NCBI GenBank assembly: GCA_029783825.1
Contig: JAREIK010002415.1
Coordinates: forward strand, 918,506-982,505
From: Sapria himalayana
Lineage: Eukaryota > Streptophyta > Magnoliopsida > Malpighiales > Rafflesiaceae
Direction of reading: 5' to 3'
DNA: 64,000 nt
Shown: positions 1 through 12,951 of the stretch, piece by piece
Position numbering within the stretch: position 1 is the first letter of the stretch
Layout: the number at the start of each line of letters is the position of its first letter
The notes under the pieces: generated by a model
Databases searched by the model: none
What the model saw: only the letters and a program-made list of their open reading frames with translations
What the model was told of the DNA's origin: nothing
Made by a program: the position numbers and the translations under genes

Positions 1-3000
1 TAGTCAGAAGATGATAAATCACCTGATAAATGAATCTCCTAATAACGAGATGAATGAGAAGTGATTATAAATTATTTTTTATTTTTTGATTGTCATGTGA
101 TAATCTATCGAGTTAGATTAAACATCTATTTCTCATTCTGTACTTTATGTTAGATACTATGAGATTTAGTAGTATTTTTATATTTATCCCATATGATATA
201 AATAAATGATACCGTTTTCATAGCTTATTAGTTTTAGCTTAGAGAATTATATGGTTCATGAGCAAGTTATCACTCATTATACCCATTTCACTAACTTGTT
301 ATATGATTTTTGAGGGCTATGCCAGCAGAGATTGATCTGTTTGAAATATATATGTCAAATGGACTGGACCTAGCACATCTAAAAATATAGGCAATCTGGC
401 AGTAATTGGTGATCTGCAAGGCAAATTGAGTCATGTTGAATAGTGTTGAGTTGGGTTGGGCTAGTAGCTAATTGAGTACTACCTAGACACGAAGCATGCC
501 AAGAGGCTAGCCTGTGATCTGTCCAATGGTTTATCCTGACTTGGTGAAAAGATTGTGATTGGGTTGGGTCGGGCCGAAGATGGGTGTAGCCAACATGCTC
601 GGCTCGATCTGACTGACCATGGTCTTTTTAAAATATATGATGTGTAAATCTCACGTGTTGAACTCGGGCTATAGGTTTTTTTCTGACCCATGACATGACT
701 CCAGCATTAATTTTGACCCTGTCCAAATTCAGCTCAGGTGGGCTGTTATTTTGGGCCGTGCAAGACCTCATTTTTTTTAGGTTGTGTCGTTGGTTTTTTG
801 GACTGTCCGACTCATTTGCCACCTCAAGCCAATAAGAGCGAGACAAAAGAAATGATTTTGTGACATGATAATCTCGTACTTGCTTCCAAACAATTTCTTA
901 GGATTTCATAATTAGGACCCAGTCAATTAGGAGTTTCCCATTAGAACATACGAGATATGCTAAGATATATTAGAGAGAGATCTTATTTATTATATGCTAG
1001 TAGCTGAAGGAGTATCAATCATTGTAGAGATAGAACAAAGAGAGCCTTAGTTCAATGTACATATTATAGGATAAAACAATTCAGAGAGAGTTATTTAGAA
1101 TTATTTTCAGAGAAGAAGCTGAGAGTAATATAGGTAGTTGAGAGGGATATGATGATTATCAGAGTAATCTAAGGGTTCTCATTTATTTCTATAATCTTTA
1201 CTAGATAGATTATATAGAATTCTTTGTCAGTGAGGCAATAGTAAATATTTGTTTCTAGGTATTTGTGATTTTATGACTTGTCTTCGTATTTTAGATTTCT
1301 AGAATGACTCATAAGCAAACATACGTATTTTAAATAATCATTTTATTTTCACTTGTTTTTTTTAATGTTCACTGAATGTTGTAATAGCTAATAACATGCA
1401 ATCCAAAGTCATTGGTTTCTTACTGCTTTCATGTGGTTTTTTTATTTAATTTTTTATTTAGTTGTATCAAAATGAAAATTAAACAAAAATCAGCACAAAG
1501 GTAAAGGGGAAAGAAAAGCATCGAATTCCAACAGTAGTAATTCACAATAAATATTTGCTGATAAAAACAGCACAAAGTATTTTACTACTTAGAGAACAGT
1601 TTTATGCATGCTCTTATTGTAATTATTATGCTAGATGAACTCGATGAGAATTTTTTTTTTTTTGAATATTTCTCAATCAACATTTTTTAAAAATAATTAT
1701 CAACAACTCTCTTAGTTGCAACCTAACCTTCTATACGTAGAGTATGCTATAAATTAAAACTCTCTTGCTTTATTTTATAGCATACTATACCAAAAATTTG
1801 TCGTACGCCTCGGAATGAGCCAACTAACCAAAAACATTACTCTCATGGTGCACCACACTGAGCACCACATTGTACCCATTGTGGGCCACACGTTTCATCC
1901 ATTGTGCATCATCCTGCTCTCACTGTGAACCTTGCTGAACCACGGTGCTCTTATTGTGCACTTTCTGCCACACATTGCGCACACACGTGTGCTCGCCACA
2001 CACACTTGCTACTCCTGATGACATCTCTTCTCCTCTTTGGCAAATCATAGTTTTTTACTCTCAACATGAGTTTGACTTCGATGCCATATAAAATATCAAG
2101 ATATAATAGAATAACAAAATTCAAAAATAGAAAAATCAACATGTATAATATTGTGTTTTTAATCTCCATGATCACTATTATTATTATTATTATTATTTTA
2201 GCCATTGATGAGATTTCGAAATTTATTGGGCATGATCTTTTCACCCTTATCTGTATATCATGATTTATGGATGCAGCATGATTATTCTTGTAGTATTGTA
2301 TATGTAGTGACAGCATGAAGTGAACAGTCTTGTTGGTGATCTGTAACACTGAGTGTTTGTTTATGCTTTGGTATTGAGGTTGGAACGACCAATTCAAGTT
2401 CAAAATCAGTAGATGATGGGCGGGTGTTGGCCGAGCTTGGCTTCCAGGTAAAGCAACAACAGAGCATGCCTATGTAGCACAGCATGTTCTTGTTTCTGTC
2501 TCGTTTTTCTTTTTAACATGAGCTCTCATGCCACCCATGTTTTTAGATTGGAGATTACTTGGACGTGGCCATCCTATGAAGCATATGCGCACTTCTGTTG
2601 TCAGGCTGCTGCTGTGGATTAAGCTCGAGAGAATCGACCACCATCATGTTTATTACACCTACTTGCACACGTATGCCAAGCACTAGTACTTTGGTAAAAT
2701 CATCAAATTTTCACCAAGGGTTTGCCCGGCCGTACAACCCACATTATAAAAGTTGTATCATATCACCAACTCTTATTAATTAATTGACGCAGAATTTTCA
2801 ATTCCTCTTTTAGCTGAAATCAATTAATTTCGATTCTAAATTGCATGGCCACGTGTTCTCCAATTTTTTTTTTTTTTTTAAGTTCCTTATTCAAGAAATT
2901 ATTTTAAAATTAACTAACAGCATGGGTGTCTGGATTCAATATTGATAGTGTAATCTATCATGCTGGAACTTAGAACGAGGGTTTTACTGATCATTGGGTC

Positions 3001-3238
3001 ATGAAATAAAATATATATGCATCCCATGAATAATTATGAAAGAAATGAAATGATAATTATGAAAGTTTTTCTTTTTTTGTAATGGTTCAATTTTGAGGGT
3101 TAAAAATTGAACCTTTATAGTGGTGACGACTTTATTATTTATTTATTTACTGCTTTTTGAAAAAAAATCTTGTCTCCATCGAATCAGGATGCCGTCTACA
3201 ACGGTTATATTACCGTTGACAGACGCGGCTACCAAAAC
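1..3238. other. AT-rich region without a recognisable gene
   Basis: I see no exon-like reading that resembles a known family here. About 420-830 is unusually rich in GGGTTGGG and GGGTCGGGCC stretches and ends near 825 with CTCATTTGCCACCTCA. That resembles the right end of the hAT-type MITEs found elsewhere in the window, but a matching left end was not found. About 1845-2010 is rich in GTGCA/TGCAC words, like the copia leader-type segments near 10.2, 11.2 and 43.6 kb. Short open frames in both parts look accidental. Confidence 0.5.
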
Positions 3239-3383
3239 TCTTTATAATGGGCCTGTCTTTTGGGCACACAAAAAAATAACACTACTTCCCTCGAAGCGTG
3301 CTTTCCCTCCACTCTTATTGTTTTTTCATTCTTCTGTTCTCCCTCCGTATTGTGAGTTGTGACTGCTCGTGCATAATCTATCA
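3239..3383 (+). promoter_or_regulatory. Putative core promoter and pyrimidine-rich 5' leader
   Basis: A TATA-like TTTATAAT lies at 3241-3248, about 140 bases before the start codon of the following gene. The stretch after it, roughly 3290-3350, is rich in C and T, as is common for plant 5' leaders. The transcription start itself cannot be read from the sequence. Confidence 0.3.
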
Positions 3384-4567
3384 ATGGAGACGCCATTGTC
3401 AACTAAAAAAGCCCTCCGGGAGCACACGACTCAACCAAACACTGCCAGCGGCACCTTTCCGGCCTCAAGTAAGTTTTATCTTCTTCTTCTAGCGCCCTTA
3501 TTTCTTTGGGGGTTTTTTTGACGATTCTTGTTTTAGGGAGGATTGAAGATCCTGTGAAGAGTGCTCCAAAATCAAGAAGAAAAAGTGGGAGAGAACAAAA
3601 GGGAAGGTCTGCTTTGGTAAACATCACAAATGATTCCCCGATCATCGGGCTTGCAATGGGTTCCTGGGGCACGCCATCTTGCACCATTACTAAGCAGAGA
3701 AGCAGCAGAGTGAATAATGGTGAGGCTCCTGGTTCTGGAGAGGCCTTGCTGAGGAGTCAAGTACGGAGCTTATTGCAAAAAGCTGAAGAAGAGACCAGAG
3801 GGGCTGGTCGGCACATTCTTCTGCGCGCACATGGATTTGCTGATTCTTTTTCTTCGTCCTCCTTGCTTTTAGCGGCGCCAACTCCAACAAACACTCCGAT
3901 CATCCCTGATCTTACAACTGCTCACGGACTTGCTGTGTGTGAAGGGGATTCTTGTTCTTTCCCGTCAACCCCCTTGCCCGTTGTCCAAGAAGAGCTGGAC
4001 GGCTTACAGGTTTGTTTTCCTTTCGTTGCATTTTAGCATGAATCTTTCGTCACTTTTTAAGCGAGCAGGAGCTCTGAGCAGGATGACAATGGTAGTATGT
4101 TTGAGGCGCAGAAAAGCCTGAGTAGATCGTTGCTGTTAGATTTCTCTGAGAGATCTGAATTTTCTGCCGGATTGAATAAGCCAACACCGGTGACTGATGA
4201 TGATGATGATGGTTGCGTCTCGGTCTGGTCGACCCAGGTTCATGCAAGCAGTGGCCACGGAGACGAGCTGGCAGAGTTTCAGGGCGAAGATGATCGAGAG
4301 GACCATGATCATGGGGACTTAGGCGGACTGTGCGATGCTATGGTTAGCATCAATCTAAATGGCAAGGGGGTGATGAAGAGGTTCTCTGGAGTGCACATAC
4401 GATACGTCTATGATAGTGATGATGAGATCAAAGAAGTGCATTTGTGCGACGACTGCAAGGAGCAGGGTGAGGAAGATGGTAATTCTTTTGATGCTTTATG
4501 CTTGAGGGGTCTACCCTCACCAAAAGGCAAGCATATTCGCTTCGCGTCCACTCAAGGAGATGATTAA
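3384..4567 (+). CDS. Plant-specific protein of unknown function, three exons, 347 aa
   Basis: Exons 3384-3468, 3537-4009 and 4082-4567 join in frame to 348 codons including the stop. Introns of 68 and 72 bases begin GTAAGT and GTTTGT and end in TTTTAG and GAGCAG. The protein starts METPLSTKKALRE, has a basic stretch (KSRRKSGREQKGR), a conserved-looking ITNDSPIIGLAMGS block near residue 60, a SGEALLRSQVRSLLQKAEEE helix, a very acidic middle and a C-terminal LPSPKGKHIRF block before the end. No membrane segment or signal peptide is seen; basic and acidic low-complexity parts would fit a nuclear protein, but this is inference. I recognise the pattern as a conserved plant family without known function. 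The ATG at 3384 is chosen because its exon splices in frame and begins with this N-terminus. The gene faces glycerol kinase tail to tail. Confidence 0.75.
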
Positions 4568-4683
4568 TCAATTATGTTTCCATTTTTTTTATCGTCTGAT
4601 ATGTTTATTTGGATTATTTGTGTACACGGAAATTGTTCACAGACTTGAATACAAAAAAAAAAAAAATGTTATTGTCATTCTGG
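4568..4683. other. 116-bp convergent intergenic gap (shared 3' UTR zone)
   Basis: This gap separates the stop codons of the unknown-function gene (+) and glycerol kinase (-). It contains a T run near 4579 and an A run at about 4653-4666. Plant 3' UTRs are usually longer than this gap, so the two transcripts probably overlap. Confidence 0.6.
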
Positions 4684-4926
4684 TCAGAGGGAGAGATGGG
4701 CGAGGTCGAAGGATCTTTTGACGGCAATGTGCCAAGATTCCACCTTCTGGACCCTCACTTGCTTGTCCATTTTGGGGCTGAAAATGGTGCCCGTCTTATG
4801 ATCGGCAGAAGCAAAAATGTCTTTCTCTGTCCAAACGCCTATAGCCAATCCTGCAGCGTAAGCAGCTCCACGAGCAGTTGTTTCTATGTCGCTGGGTCTC
4901 ACCACTGAGCTTCCTAACAAGTCAGC
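4684..4926 (-). CDS. GLI1: Glycerol kinase, last exon (C-terminal 80 residues)
   Basis: On the minus strand the exon opens after a CAG acceptor (4929-4927) with ADLLG, continues with VVRPSDIETTARGAAYAAG and ends in FDLAHLSL plus TGA. This is the C-terminal part of FGGY-family glycerol kinase, which phosphorylates glycerol to glycerol 3-phosphate in the cytosol. The ADLLG...VVRP.DIETTA.GAAYAAGLA block closes the ATP-side domain. The join to the preceding exon (ending LLMQIQ at 11985) is phase 0. The reading is intact. The symbol follows the Arabidopsis glycerol kinase GLI1/NHO1, assigned from family resemblance only. Confidence 0.9.
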   Translation of the reverse strand, partial: ADLLGSSVVRPSDIETTARGAAYAAGLAIGVWTEKDIFASADHKTGTIFSPKMDKQVRVQKVESWHIAVKRSFDLAHLSL

Positions 4927-5972
4927 CTGCTTGGAGTTTTTTTTTTTTTGAGTCAAATGCATCGATTAAATAACATAAAAAACATATAATAATCAACGTG
5001 AGAAAGAGTGATATGATTAAATAACATAGGAAAGAATAGCCTTTTCTTTTGATTGCGTTTAAAAGATTTGGGCTTCAGTTTACTTTGCTGCAAAAAACTT
5101 TGATGAGTAACCTGCCGGATCAGATGGATATGCCATATGATATATGTATTGATGATTTAATACTCTCAAGGTATTGATAAAGTTACTTAAGACTCTTCAT
5201 CTAAAGTGACTTCATAACTTAGATGTATTGAAGAATCTCTCCCATTTATTTTTTTTAGGTCTCTATATCTCTTAAGTAGGTTAATAACTACCCAATTTTC
5301 TTTGTTGGCTAGAATTATTTCTATTTATCAATGGGGAGGGTTTCAAACAGGCAGATTCAAGCCTAAAGAGTCTCATGATAGTCTGCCCGCCCACCACACA
5401 AGGTCATCTTAATATGCTTTAATTTTCTATTCGGAATAATTTCGTTAATTTTATGGAGAAATCAAAAAGAATAAAAATTCTCTTTGAATAAAATGAATAT
5501 ATTATTTTTATCTCAGTTCTCAAAATATTTATAAATATTAGATATATCCAAAAGAGTATTCTACTCTCTGAAAATTCCTAATCTTATTTAGGAATATCTT
5601 ATTTGAGAATCCATGTAGCATTAAATAAGCAGAGAAAAAGTATTGAACAAATAGAGAGAGAAAAAGTATTTAGGACAAAAATACAGCCGATACGCTCAAA
5701 AATACAATCAAAAAAGTACCGTTGATAGCAGCCAGCTATCACATCTAGAGAAATTTCTCTTTACAAAAATTGAAGATTGCATGAAAACATAAATTCATCT
5801 TTTATTGAGAAAAGAGTGTTCAAATTTTTGTAAGATTGTACAGATTTTGATAGTTTACATTATTAATTATCAAAATAATAAAATTTATTGTATAATAGTA
5901 ATAGCCCAAGTAAGCAGTGTAAAGGTAATGTGTATTGCTATGAGAAAAGGATCTTATCATATGACCATGGTT

Positions 5973-6040
5973 GGGGTCATGTCATATGGCCGTGGGAAGG
6001 GACACTTTTCTTCCACGGTCAAAGTCATGTTATGACCCCA
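5973..6040. repeat. Short imperfect inverted repeat (fold-back)
   Basis: GGGGTCATGTCATATGGCCG on the left pairs imperfectly with the right arm, which ends in CACGGTCAAAGTCATGTTATGACCCC-type sequence at about 6014-6038. The loop is roughly ten bases. It could be the remnant of a small MITE or a solitary hairpin; no target duplication was identified. Confidence 0.5.
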
Positions 6041-7541
6041 AAGTAAAAATCAAAATGTAAAATCCAACAAGTGGAGCATAGCTCCTTCTGACCTTTGACT
6101 GTATCTTTGAGCGAATACTTGATTTTTTTTGTGTGAGATAAGATAAACAACAACCCTGACAACCTCCATCTGACCTTTCCAATGTAGGGGTCAGTGTAAT
6201 ATACTGTAATAGCTGCTTGTAGTTAGTATAAGTTCAATTTCAGCCAATTGGAAACTTGTGGCTGGAAGGCTTTTTCTTATGACAACCTCCATCTAATTCT
6301 AGTCAAGCAGTCCCCTTTTAGGAGGAAATCCCTTTTCTTAACACAAAAGAACATTTTCAAGTATTTAATTTTCCCAGGATAATAAAGATAGTATCAACAC
6401 TTATAATTGTAGTAGTCATCCCTTCCATCGAGTGCTCTTTCCCTAGATTCAGTTATAGTTTGAGTTGATTTTTCCAATAGAATTTTTTCTGGATTCTACT
6501 TCAGCAGCTAAGACCTTTTCTAAGCCTATGCTAAGATACGCTTATCCAATTATATAAGATAAGGCTCTCCATAAAGTGCTAGTTCTCCATATGAATCAAT
6601 ATGGTCCAGATCAGATAGGCCAACAAATAAGGAAATAAGAACGAATGATAGAGAATTTATAAATCTATATTTACCAACCAAGGATTTCTCCTATGTTATT
6701 GATTTCCATGCCTTACTATCAGGACAGCATACCTGAGTAGCATAATAATTATAAAACTCTGTACCAACGACATAGTCTCAGTGAGACGTGCAAGCATGCC
6801 AACTTGGCCGCAACATATGGACAGAATAAATCCCTCTTTATGCCGTGTACTCTTTTCCCAAAACCATCCCCCTTCCTTTGAGGCTTCGGCCTTGGATCGA
6901 CCCAAAAATTTTTCAACCAACTTAAGAGATATGTTTTATACTCTTAGGAAAGACATAAGAGTCATATACGGAGATATGTGGGCAGTGAGTGATCTACTAG
7001 GCTGTCAGTCTTTTCTGTTTGCATATAAATTTTTCTTCTTGCTCTTGCTCTATCGAACACTTAGAGATGCAGTTGTGAGAAAGAAATATCTCTTTTGATA
7101 AAAAAATTTATAATAAAGCAGATGCTTTCTATATACTGAAACTCTTAAACTAAGTAATGCTGAGATAAGACCCAAAGATCTCATATCAAGCAAAATTTTT
7201 CTTTTTTTGATGTGCTTCTTTTCTATCTTTCCTCCCCCTGTCTATCTTGAATGGGTAATAGCTTGAGAGTATCGGTCCGGTCAAAGTCTCTTTCTTGATA
7301 CTCTCTTCGTGAAAAAAAAAATGATCTAAAGCATCATCCAATAGACAAATGGTTCATTCATAACACTGACTTTGTATTACAAATCCCAAGTTAAAGTATG
7401 TAACGTATGAATGAATATGTTACATATTCGTAACATTGACTTTCAATGGTTTGCATACTTTATTTAAATACAAACCCAAAATATTTATATATATAACATT
7501 TATAACTGTTATATATATGTAACTTATTTATATATGTATAA

Positions 7542-7543
<2 letters not shown>

Positions 7544-7582
<39 letters not shown>
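7544..7582. repeat. (AC)n microsatellite
   Basis: A clean dinucleotide run of about 19 AC units, preceded by TATATAT-rich sequence. Confidence 0.95.
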
Positions 7583-7585
<3 letters not shown>

Positions 7586-10175
7586 CTAAAAAACATTTAC
7601 TGCCGATTAAACATATGTAATATTTAAATGGCGAACATGTAACATTTTACAGCTACACAACTTTCAATGGTGAACATGTAACGTGTAAATATTATATATA
7701 TACAAACCAAAAAAAAAAAATTGATGGTCAAGTTATATATGTAACACACACACATATTTGATTTATAATTGAATTGTTACATATAATTGGATGACTAAGG
7801 AGTTTTTTATTATAAATGATGCATGTTTGAATCCTAGTTCACCAATGAAAGGTGATGGACAAGTTATACTATTAATTAATTTTTTATTATTTTTTTACCA
7901 GTGACATGTTACTTGAGGGCAAAATTGAGTTTATAATTTTTAGTGCATCAAAATACAATTAATTTTCAATTTAGTTCATTTTTTTTAATTTTTTCTAAAA
8001 AAATATTTTTTAATTATTGTGTTTATTGCACCAAAATACAAATCTCATTAAAATAATTATTATTTATAGCAAATATACTAAGTGATATGACAAAAAAGTA
8101 TTTTTGAGAAATCAAAGTAAATTATGATTATAAAAAAGAATTGGTTGTAAAAGCATATTAAATCATTAATATTAAGATATTAATCATAGAAAAAAAATAA
8201 GAGAATAAAAAATTAAATCTTCATTAATGAGATATGTAAATACACTTTGATCACCTAAAAACTTTAATTTTCATTAGAAATGTACATACATTTCTTTGAC
8301 AAAGAATAATACTGAAATATTTGATCACCTAAAAATTTGTGTTACATACATTTTGATCTTTCGAATGTGCATATATTTAGAAATATATATGACTATTACT
8401 ATAATGAGACTTGAGAATTAGTACCTCAATATTCAGAAAATTTTATTATTAATTATAGGTAAGTATTCACTATAAAGACCAATTCAAATAAAAATATATA
8501 ACATCTTAACTCAATATTTATTATGAAAAGTTTTACTCAGATATTTAATGTGTATTATCATTATATTTTTATTTTATTGATCAATATGACTATATGAATA
8601 TTTTCTTTTTATTGACCAAAATGACTTCATGTGAATACTTATATATATATATGCCAATATCTTACAAAAAAAAGAATATACTAGTTAGATATGAAAAATG
8701 TATTTCTTCATATAAGCCAAAGGAGAATTCACTCACCTTTTTTGATAAACAAAGTACTAGTTAGGTCATTCTCAGCTTGATATATGATAAGTGATCAAGT
8801 CAAAAATAAAATAACAATGAATTAACAATATTTTATTATTTAGTAAAATATTCTACAATAAAAATAAGAATATATAGGTCATCATATTTTATCACAAAAG
8901 AAATTTTTTCCAAAGCCATTTAATCATGTAAATAAATATCAATAGATAAGAAAATAAAATTAAAATAAAATTATTAAAAAAATAACTCAGAGAAATAAGG
9001 CTAATTAGGCAATTAAGAATAAATAGAATACATAAAAAAAATAAAAAATAAAAATGAATATTATTATAACCAAAGACTTTTAATGGTTTGTCATTTGTTA
9101 TTATAATATTCAGTAAATAAGAAAAAAATAATAAAAATAAAATGATTACCTATAATATAATTATTGGCTCTTGAGTTAATAAACAAAAAATTTAAAGTAA
9201 AAATATGAGTCACAAAGTTTATAGTAACTAAAGGCTGACAAGTTTCTATTGTTATTTTATTGGCTATGAATTTTATATATTCCTCTTCAATAAATATTAT
9301 AAAAGTATAACTCTATGATGACCTTAAACTTCCAATAGTCAACTTATCATGCTCAATAGTCTATAGTGGTCTTAACGTCACTCTAGAATTAACTTTCATT
9401 AACTCTCTGGTCTAGCTCATCCTCATGTTGTGTATGCACTAAATTGAGATTCTCTTACTTTTACCTTAATTATAATTGATATTCTTTTGACTACTAGTAC
9501 ATGTTAAAAAAGGTGTCTCTCTAGTTGATCTTAGTCTACCTTGTATATACTAAATGGATTGATGATATAACATTGATCTGATAGAAAATTCCTAATCAAC
9601 TAGGACCTAACTGTGAAAAACTAAGAAATTGTTTGGCATTAAGTATAGAAACATCATATCTAGAAATTACTCGATTGGTCTTTTTCTCAAACACACCAAT
9701 ATTTACTAGTAAAATATTTAAGAACTACATAGCATTCTAAGTGAAATGAATAAAGTGGCTAGTGAGTGATATTCTCAAGCTCTATATTCTCCTATAGTCT
9801 CAATCATATAAATTATGAAATTGTATTATATATTTATGTCATCTGAAATGAATATAATAATATTATTACAAACTTACATAGGATATTACATATTGAGTGA
9901 GATGAAAATATTAAAGTTAAGTCTAACTTGATGAATAGTCACATTATATTCAATAATCAAGAATCAATCTGTAGTCATGTCTCTTTTATCTCGCAACTAG
10001 AAGGTTCATTCGCCAGGTAATCCATCACCCCCTAAATAAAAAACCTCGTGTGAACTTCTATATCTTAAAAAATTTCTTTGTCTGAGCCTTTATAAAGTAA
10101 TTACCAAAAACTTCCTTCATATTTGAATAAATGTGCAACACTATGAAAAAAATTAAATAATCACACTAAATCACT

Positions 10176-10560
10176 ATGCACATTGTACTTATACTGCACA
10201 CAACATTTATTCGGTCCACAGCACATTGCACTCATTGTGCACCTTCATTACGCTCATGGTGCACCTTCATTACATTAGTCACACACCATGCACACTATAC
10301 CAACACACTGCACCAATCACACAATGTGCACTATCATGCACCTCCTCCACACACACAATGCACCTCCTCCACACACACAATGCACCATCACTATACACAT
10401 GATGCACTGAGCATGTCAATGCAGTGAGGATTGACATCCATCACACCCAATGGACATGATAGAGAAGCACATATGTGCATTTGTTTATCACATATAAATG
10501 GTGCACACGTGTGCACTATTACACGTGTGCACTATTACACGTGTGCATGCATTCACCATG
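10176..10560. repeat. TGCAC-rich imperfect tandem repeats
   Basis: Irregular repeats of TGCACC, CACACACAATGCACCTCC (twice) and ACACGTGTGCACTATT (nearly three times, about 10505-10545). Similar TGCAC-rich DNA occurs at about 1845-2010, 11110-11410 and 43570-43790, where it lies next to a sequence resembling a retrotransposon primer-binding site. I read it as leader sequence of an LTR retrotransposon family rather than coding DNA. Confidence 0.45.
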
Positions 10561-10836
10561 CTGTTATAGTCATGTCTCTCTGGCTAGCTTAGCTAAGGTC
10601 TGGCTAGCTTAACTAAGTAGAGTTCTTCATGAATATAGGCTTTTTTGATTAGAGCAAACATGTTAGGTACTCTCATCCATAATATAATATAAATAGAGAG
10701 ATTAAAATAAAATAAAAAAAAACTATGTAGTTCATAATAATTCCCACAGAGACAATTGCCCTAAGAAGATATTATTTTTGTTAGTGTTTCAGTTTACAAT
10801 TTAGTTTTGTTTTCCTTCCTCTGATATTAGTTTTAT

Positions 10837-11060
10837 TATGAATGAGAGCACCAAATACATGAGTTGTCCTAATCCAATTAACCCATTACATAAGGGCATC
10901 CCTTATACATTATTTTCATTGAATTTTCCATTGATGCTTAATTGATATTTATCTTAATATCAATTTCTAGAGAGGAGAATAAATATCAGAGTCAAAATAA
11001 TGTATAAGGGCATCCCTTATACATTATTTTATCATGATATCAGAGTCAAAATCCTAGATA
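10837..11060 (+). mobile_element. LTR-like segment with tRNA-Met type primer-binding site
   Basis: The segment begins GAGAGCACCAAATACATGAG and ends before TGATATCAGAG at about 11032, one base off the TGGTATCAGAG typical of plant copia primer-binding sites. It contains a repeated AAGGGCATCCCTTATACATTATTTT at about 10895 and 11007, so it is itself partly duplicated. Related GAGCACCA..CCTAATC segments lie near 49985 and 56110. TGCAC-rich DNA follows. Probably the 5' LTR and leader of a decayed copia element; boundaries are approximate. Confidence 0.4.
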
Positions 11061-11984
11061 ATGCAAACCCTATGATTTCTAGAGAGGAGAATAAATGTAT
11101 GCACTACTACATAATACTTTATGTGTATACTGTAGACAATTGAGCAAGAAGGCACACAAAAGTGTGCCTCCCCTCGCATGTTGATGCTCACTATGTCAAC
11201 ATGCGTGGTGCACTGTATGTGCAGTGAGGGTGTGGCATGCGAGTGTGTGGTTATAAGCTTTGTGGTGTGTTCATGAACCCTAACCAGGTATAGTGTGATG
11301 AAAAATGGTCAGGTGTTGGTCAACAGTGATGCAATGTCGGTGCACAATGATTAGGTGGTGGTCAGTGGTGGTGCAATGTTGTGCACAATGGATACAGAGT
11401 GGTGTAATGTCAACATAACATTTCAGTTTTTATGAAACAATGTAGTAGCATCATCCACGACATCACATTTCAGTGAGTTTCGCACTGAAATACAAGTTTG
11501 AAATATCAATTTCTTATTAATGAAAGTGATCATCACCTTCAACTACATGTAGTCATCAGAACCAGTCGATATTCTTACTAACGACTAAGTCTATTTAGAG
11601 CCTCATGTTCTTTTTTTTATGAAACAATTTGGACATGATTGATATATATATATATATATGCTCCAGTTTGAGAGGGAAGTTGAGAAAGACTTGGTATGTT
11701 AAAATTATTGGTGCAAATGTTGTGTACCACTGTGTGTGTGTGTGTGTTATAATAGTGGCACATGATACGCATCATATTACTATAGTGAGAGTTGTATTCC
11801 ATGTGGGTATTCCTAAGAAATTACGATGCAACCCTCCATGACAATTTTTTTATATATTATGTGGACTTCACAAAGGCGGGCATGTGTTTACAACATGTAC
11901 TAGCTATAAATGTAATACCTTGTATTGTAATGGGCCATATCATAAAAAAATAAATAAAAAAGAACAGCATCAACAAACACAAAC

Positions 11985-12951
11985 CTGAATCTGCATTAAA
12001 AGGTTGTTAACAGCAGCGCCCCCATCTACTCTAAGGAAGAATTCGCCCTGTTGGTTTGTGTGCTCCCCTTCGCCACCAGCATCTTTGTTCATCGAATCCA
12101 GCACATCCTTCACCTGGAAACACATGCTCTCCAGCACAGCTCGAGCTATGTGAGCCCTGCTTGTAAAACGCGTGATCCCGATACACACCCCGCGAGCATC
12201 ATCACGCCACCATGGGGCAAACAACCCATTAAAAGCAGGCACGAAGTACACACCACCAGAAGATTCAACCCTGGAGGCCAACTCCTCAATCTCACTAGCA
12301 GTGCTAATTATTCCAAGGCTGTCTCTAAGCCACTGAACTGCAGCTCCAGCGATAGCAATTGAACCTTCTAGCGCATAATTTGCTGGTGCCGCTGGGCCAA
12401 GCTTGTATGCCAAGGTGGACAAAAGCCCATGCTTTGACTGAATTATCTTCTCCCCTGTGTTGAGAAGTATGAAGGCCCCGGTCCCATACGTGCTTTTGGC
12501 CTCTCCTTTCTGGCAAGCCTGTCCTAACATCGCAGCATGTTGGTCACCTAGACATCCGGCTATAGGGACGCCACCAATCAGCCAACCCTGACTCACATCT
12601 CCAATGATTTCAGAGTTGCTAACAATTCTGGGCAGGATTTCAGCAGGAATTCCCAATCTCTCCAATGTTGGCGTATCCCAATCAAGAGTTTTGAGGTTCA
12701 TGAGCATTGTTCGAGATGCATTGGACATATCAGTCACGTGAAGGCCGCCGTTCACGCTGCCAGTTAAATTCCAGATTAACCATGAGTCGATTGTTCCAAA
12801 AAGAGCATCGCCATCTTTAATAGCCTCTTTCACTGCATCTATGTTTCCCATCAACCATAGTATCTTCACCGCACTGAAATATGTGCTTGTGGGCAGACCG
12901 CATGTCCCCACAAAATGGTCTTTTCCTCCGGGTAGCTCTCTCACCAGCTTC
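11985..12951 (-). CDS. GLI1: Glycerol kinase, large central exon (322 codons)
   Basis: On the minus strand the exon begins after a TTAG acceptor with the last base of a split codon, then KLVRELPGG. It holds a [16 protein letters not shown] block (the first FGGY signature, with the glycerol-contacting Tyr), [15 protein letters not shown], the [11 protein letters not shown] loop with the substrate Asp-Gln pair, STYGTGAF of the nucleotide site, a second FGGY signature ([19 protein letters not shown]), and ends [14 protein letters not shown] before a GT donor. No stop or frameshift is present, so the kinase is probably functional. Joining to the upstream exon restores Arg (CG|G). Starts read inside this exon are not real starts. 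Confidence 0.93.

Larger units (their letters stand above)
4927..11984 (-). other. Glycerol kinase intron, 7,058 bp
   Basis: The donor is GT at 11984-11983 and the acceptor AG lies just before 4926 on the minus strand. The intron is AT-rich. It contains a fold-back at 5973-6040, a CA microsatellite at 7544-7582, TGCAC-rich stretches at 10176-10560 and 11110-11410, and an LTR-like segment with a primer-binding-like site near 11032. I recognise no gene in it; an open frame at 6781-7098 has no family resemblance. Confidence 0.85.

Noticed and set aside
1951..2403. A 150-residue minus-strand frame
   Set aside because: Low-complexity Ile runs from an ATT repeat and TGCAC repeats; no domain seen.
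6781..7098. A 105-residue open frame in the kinase intron
   Set aside because: No recognisable motif, no splice context and no homologous pattern; likely chance.
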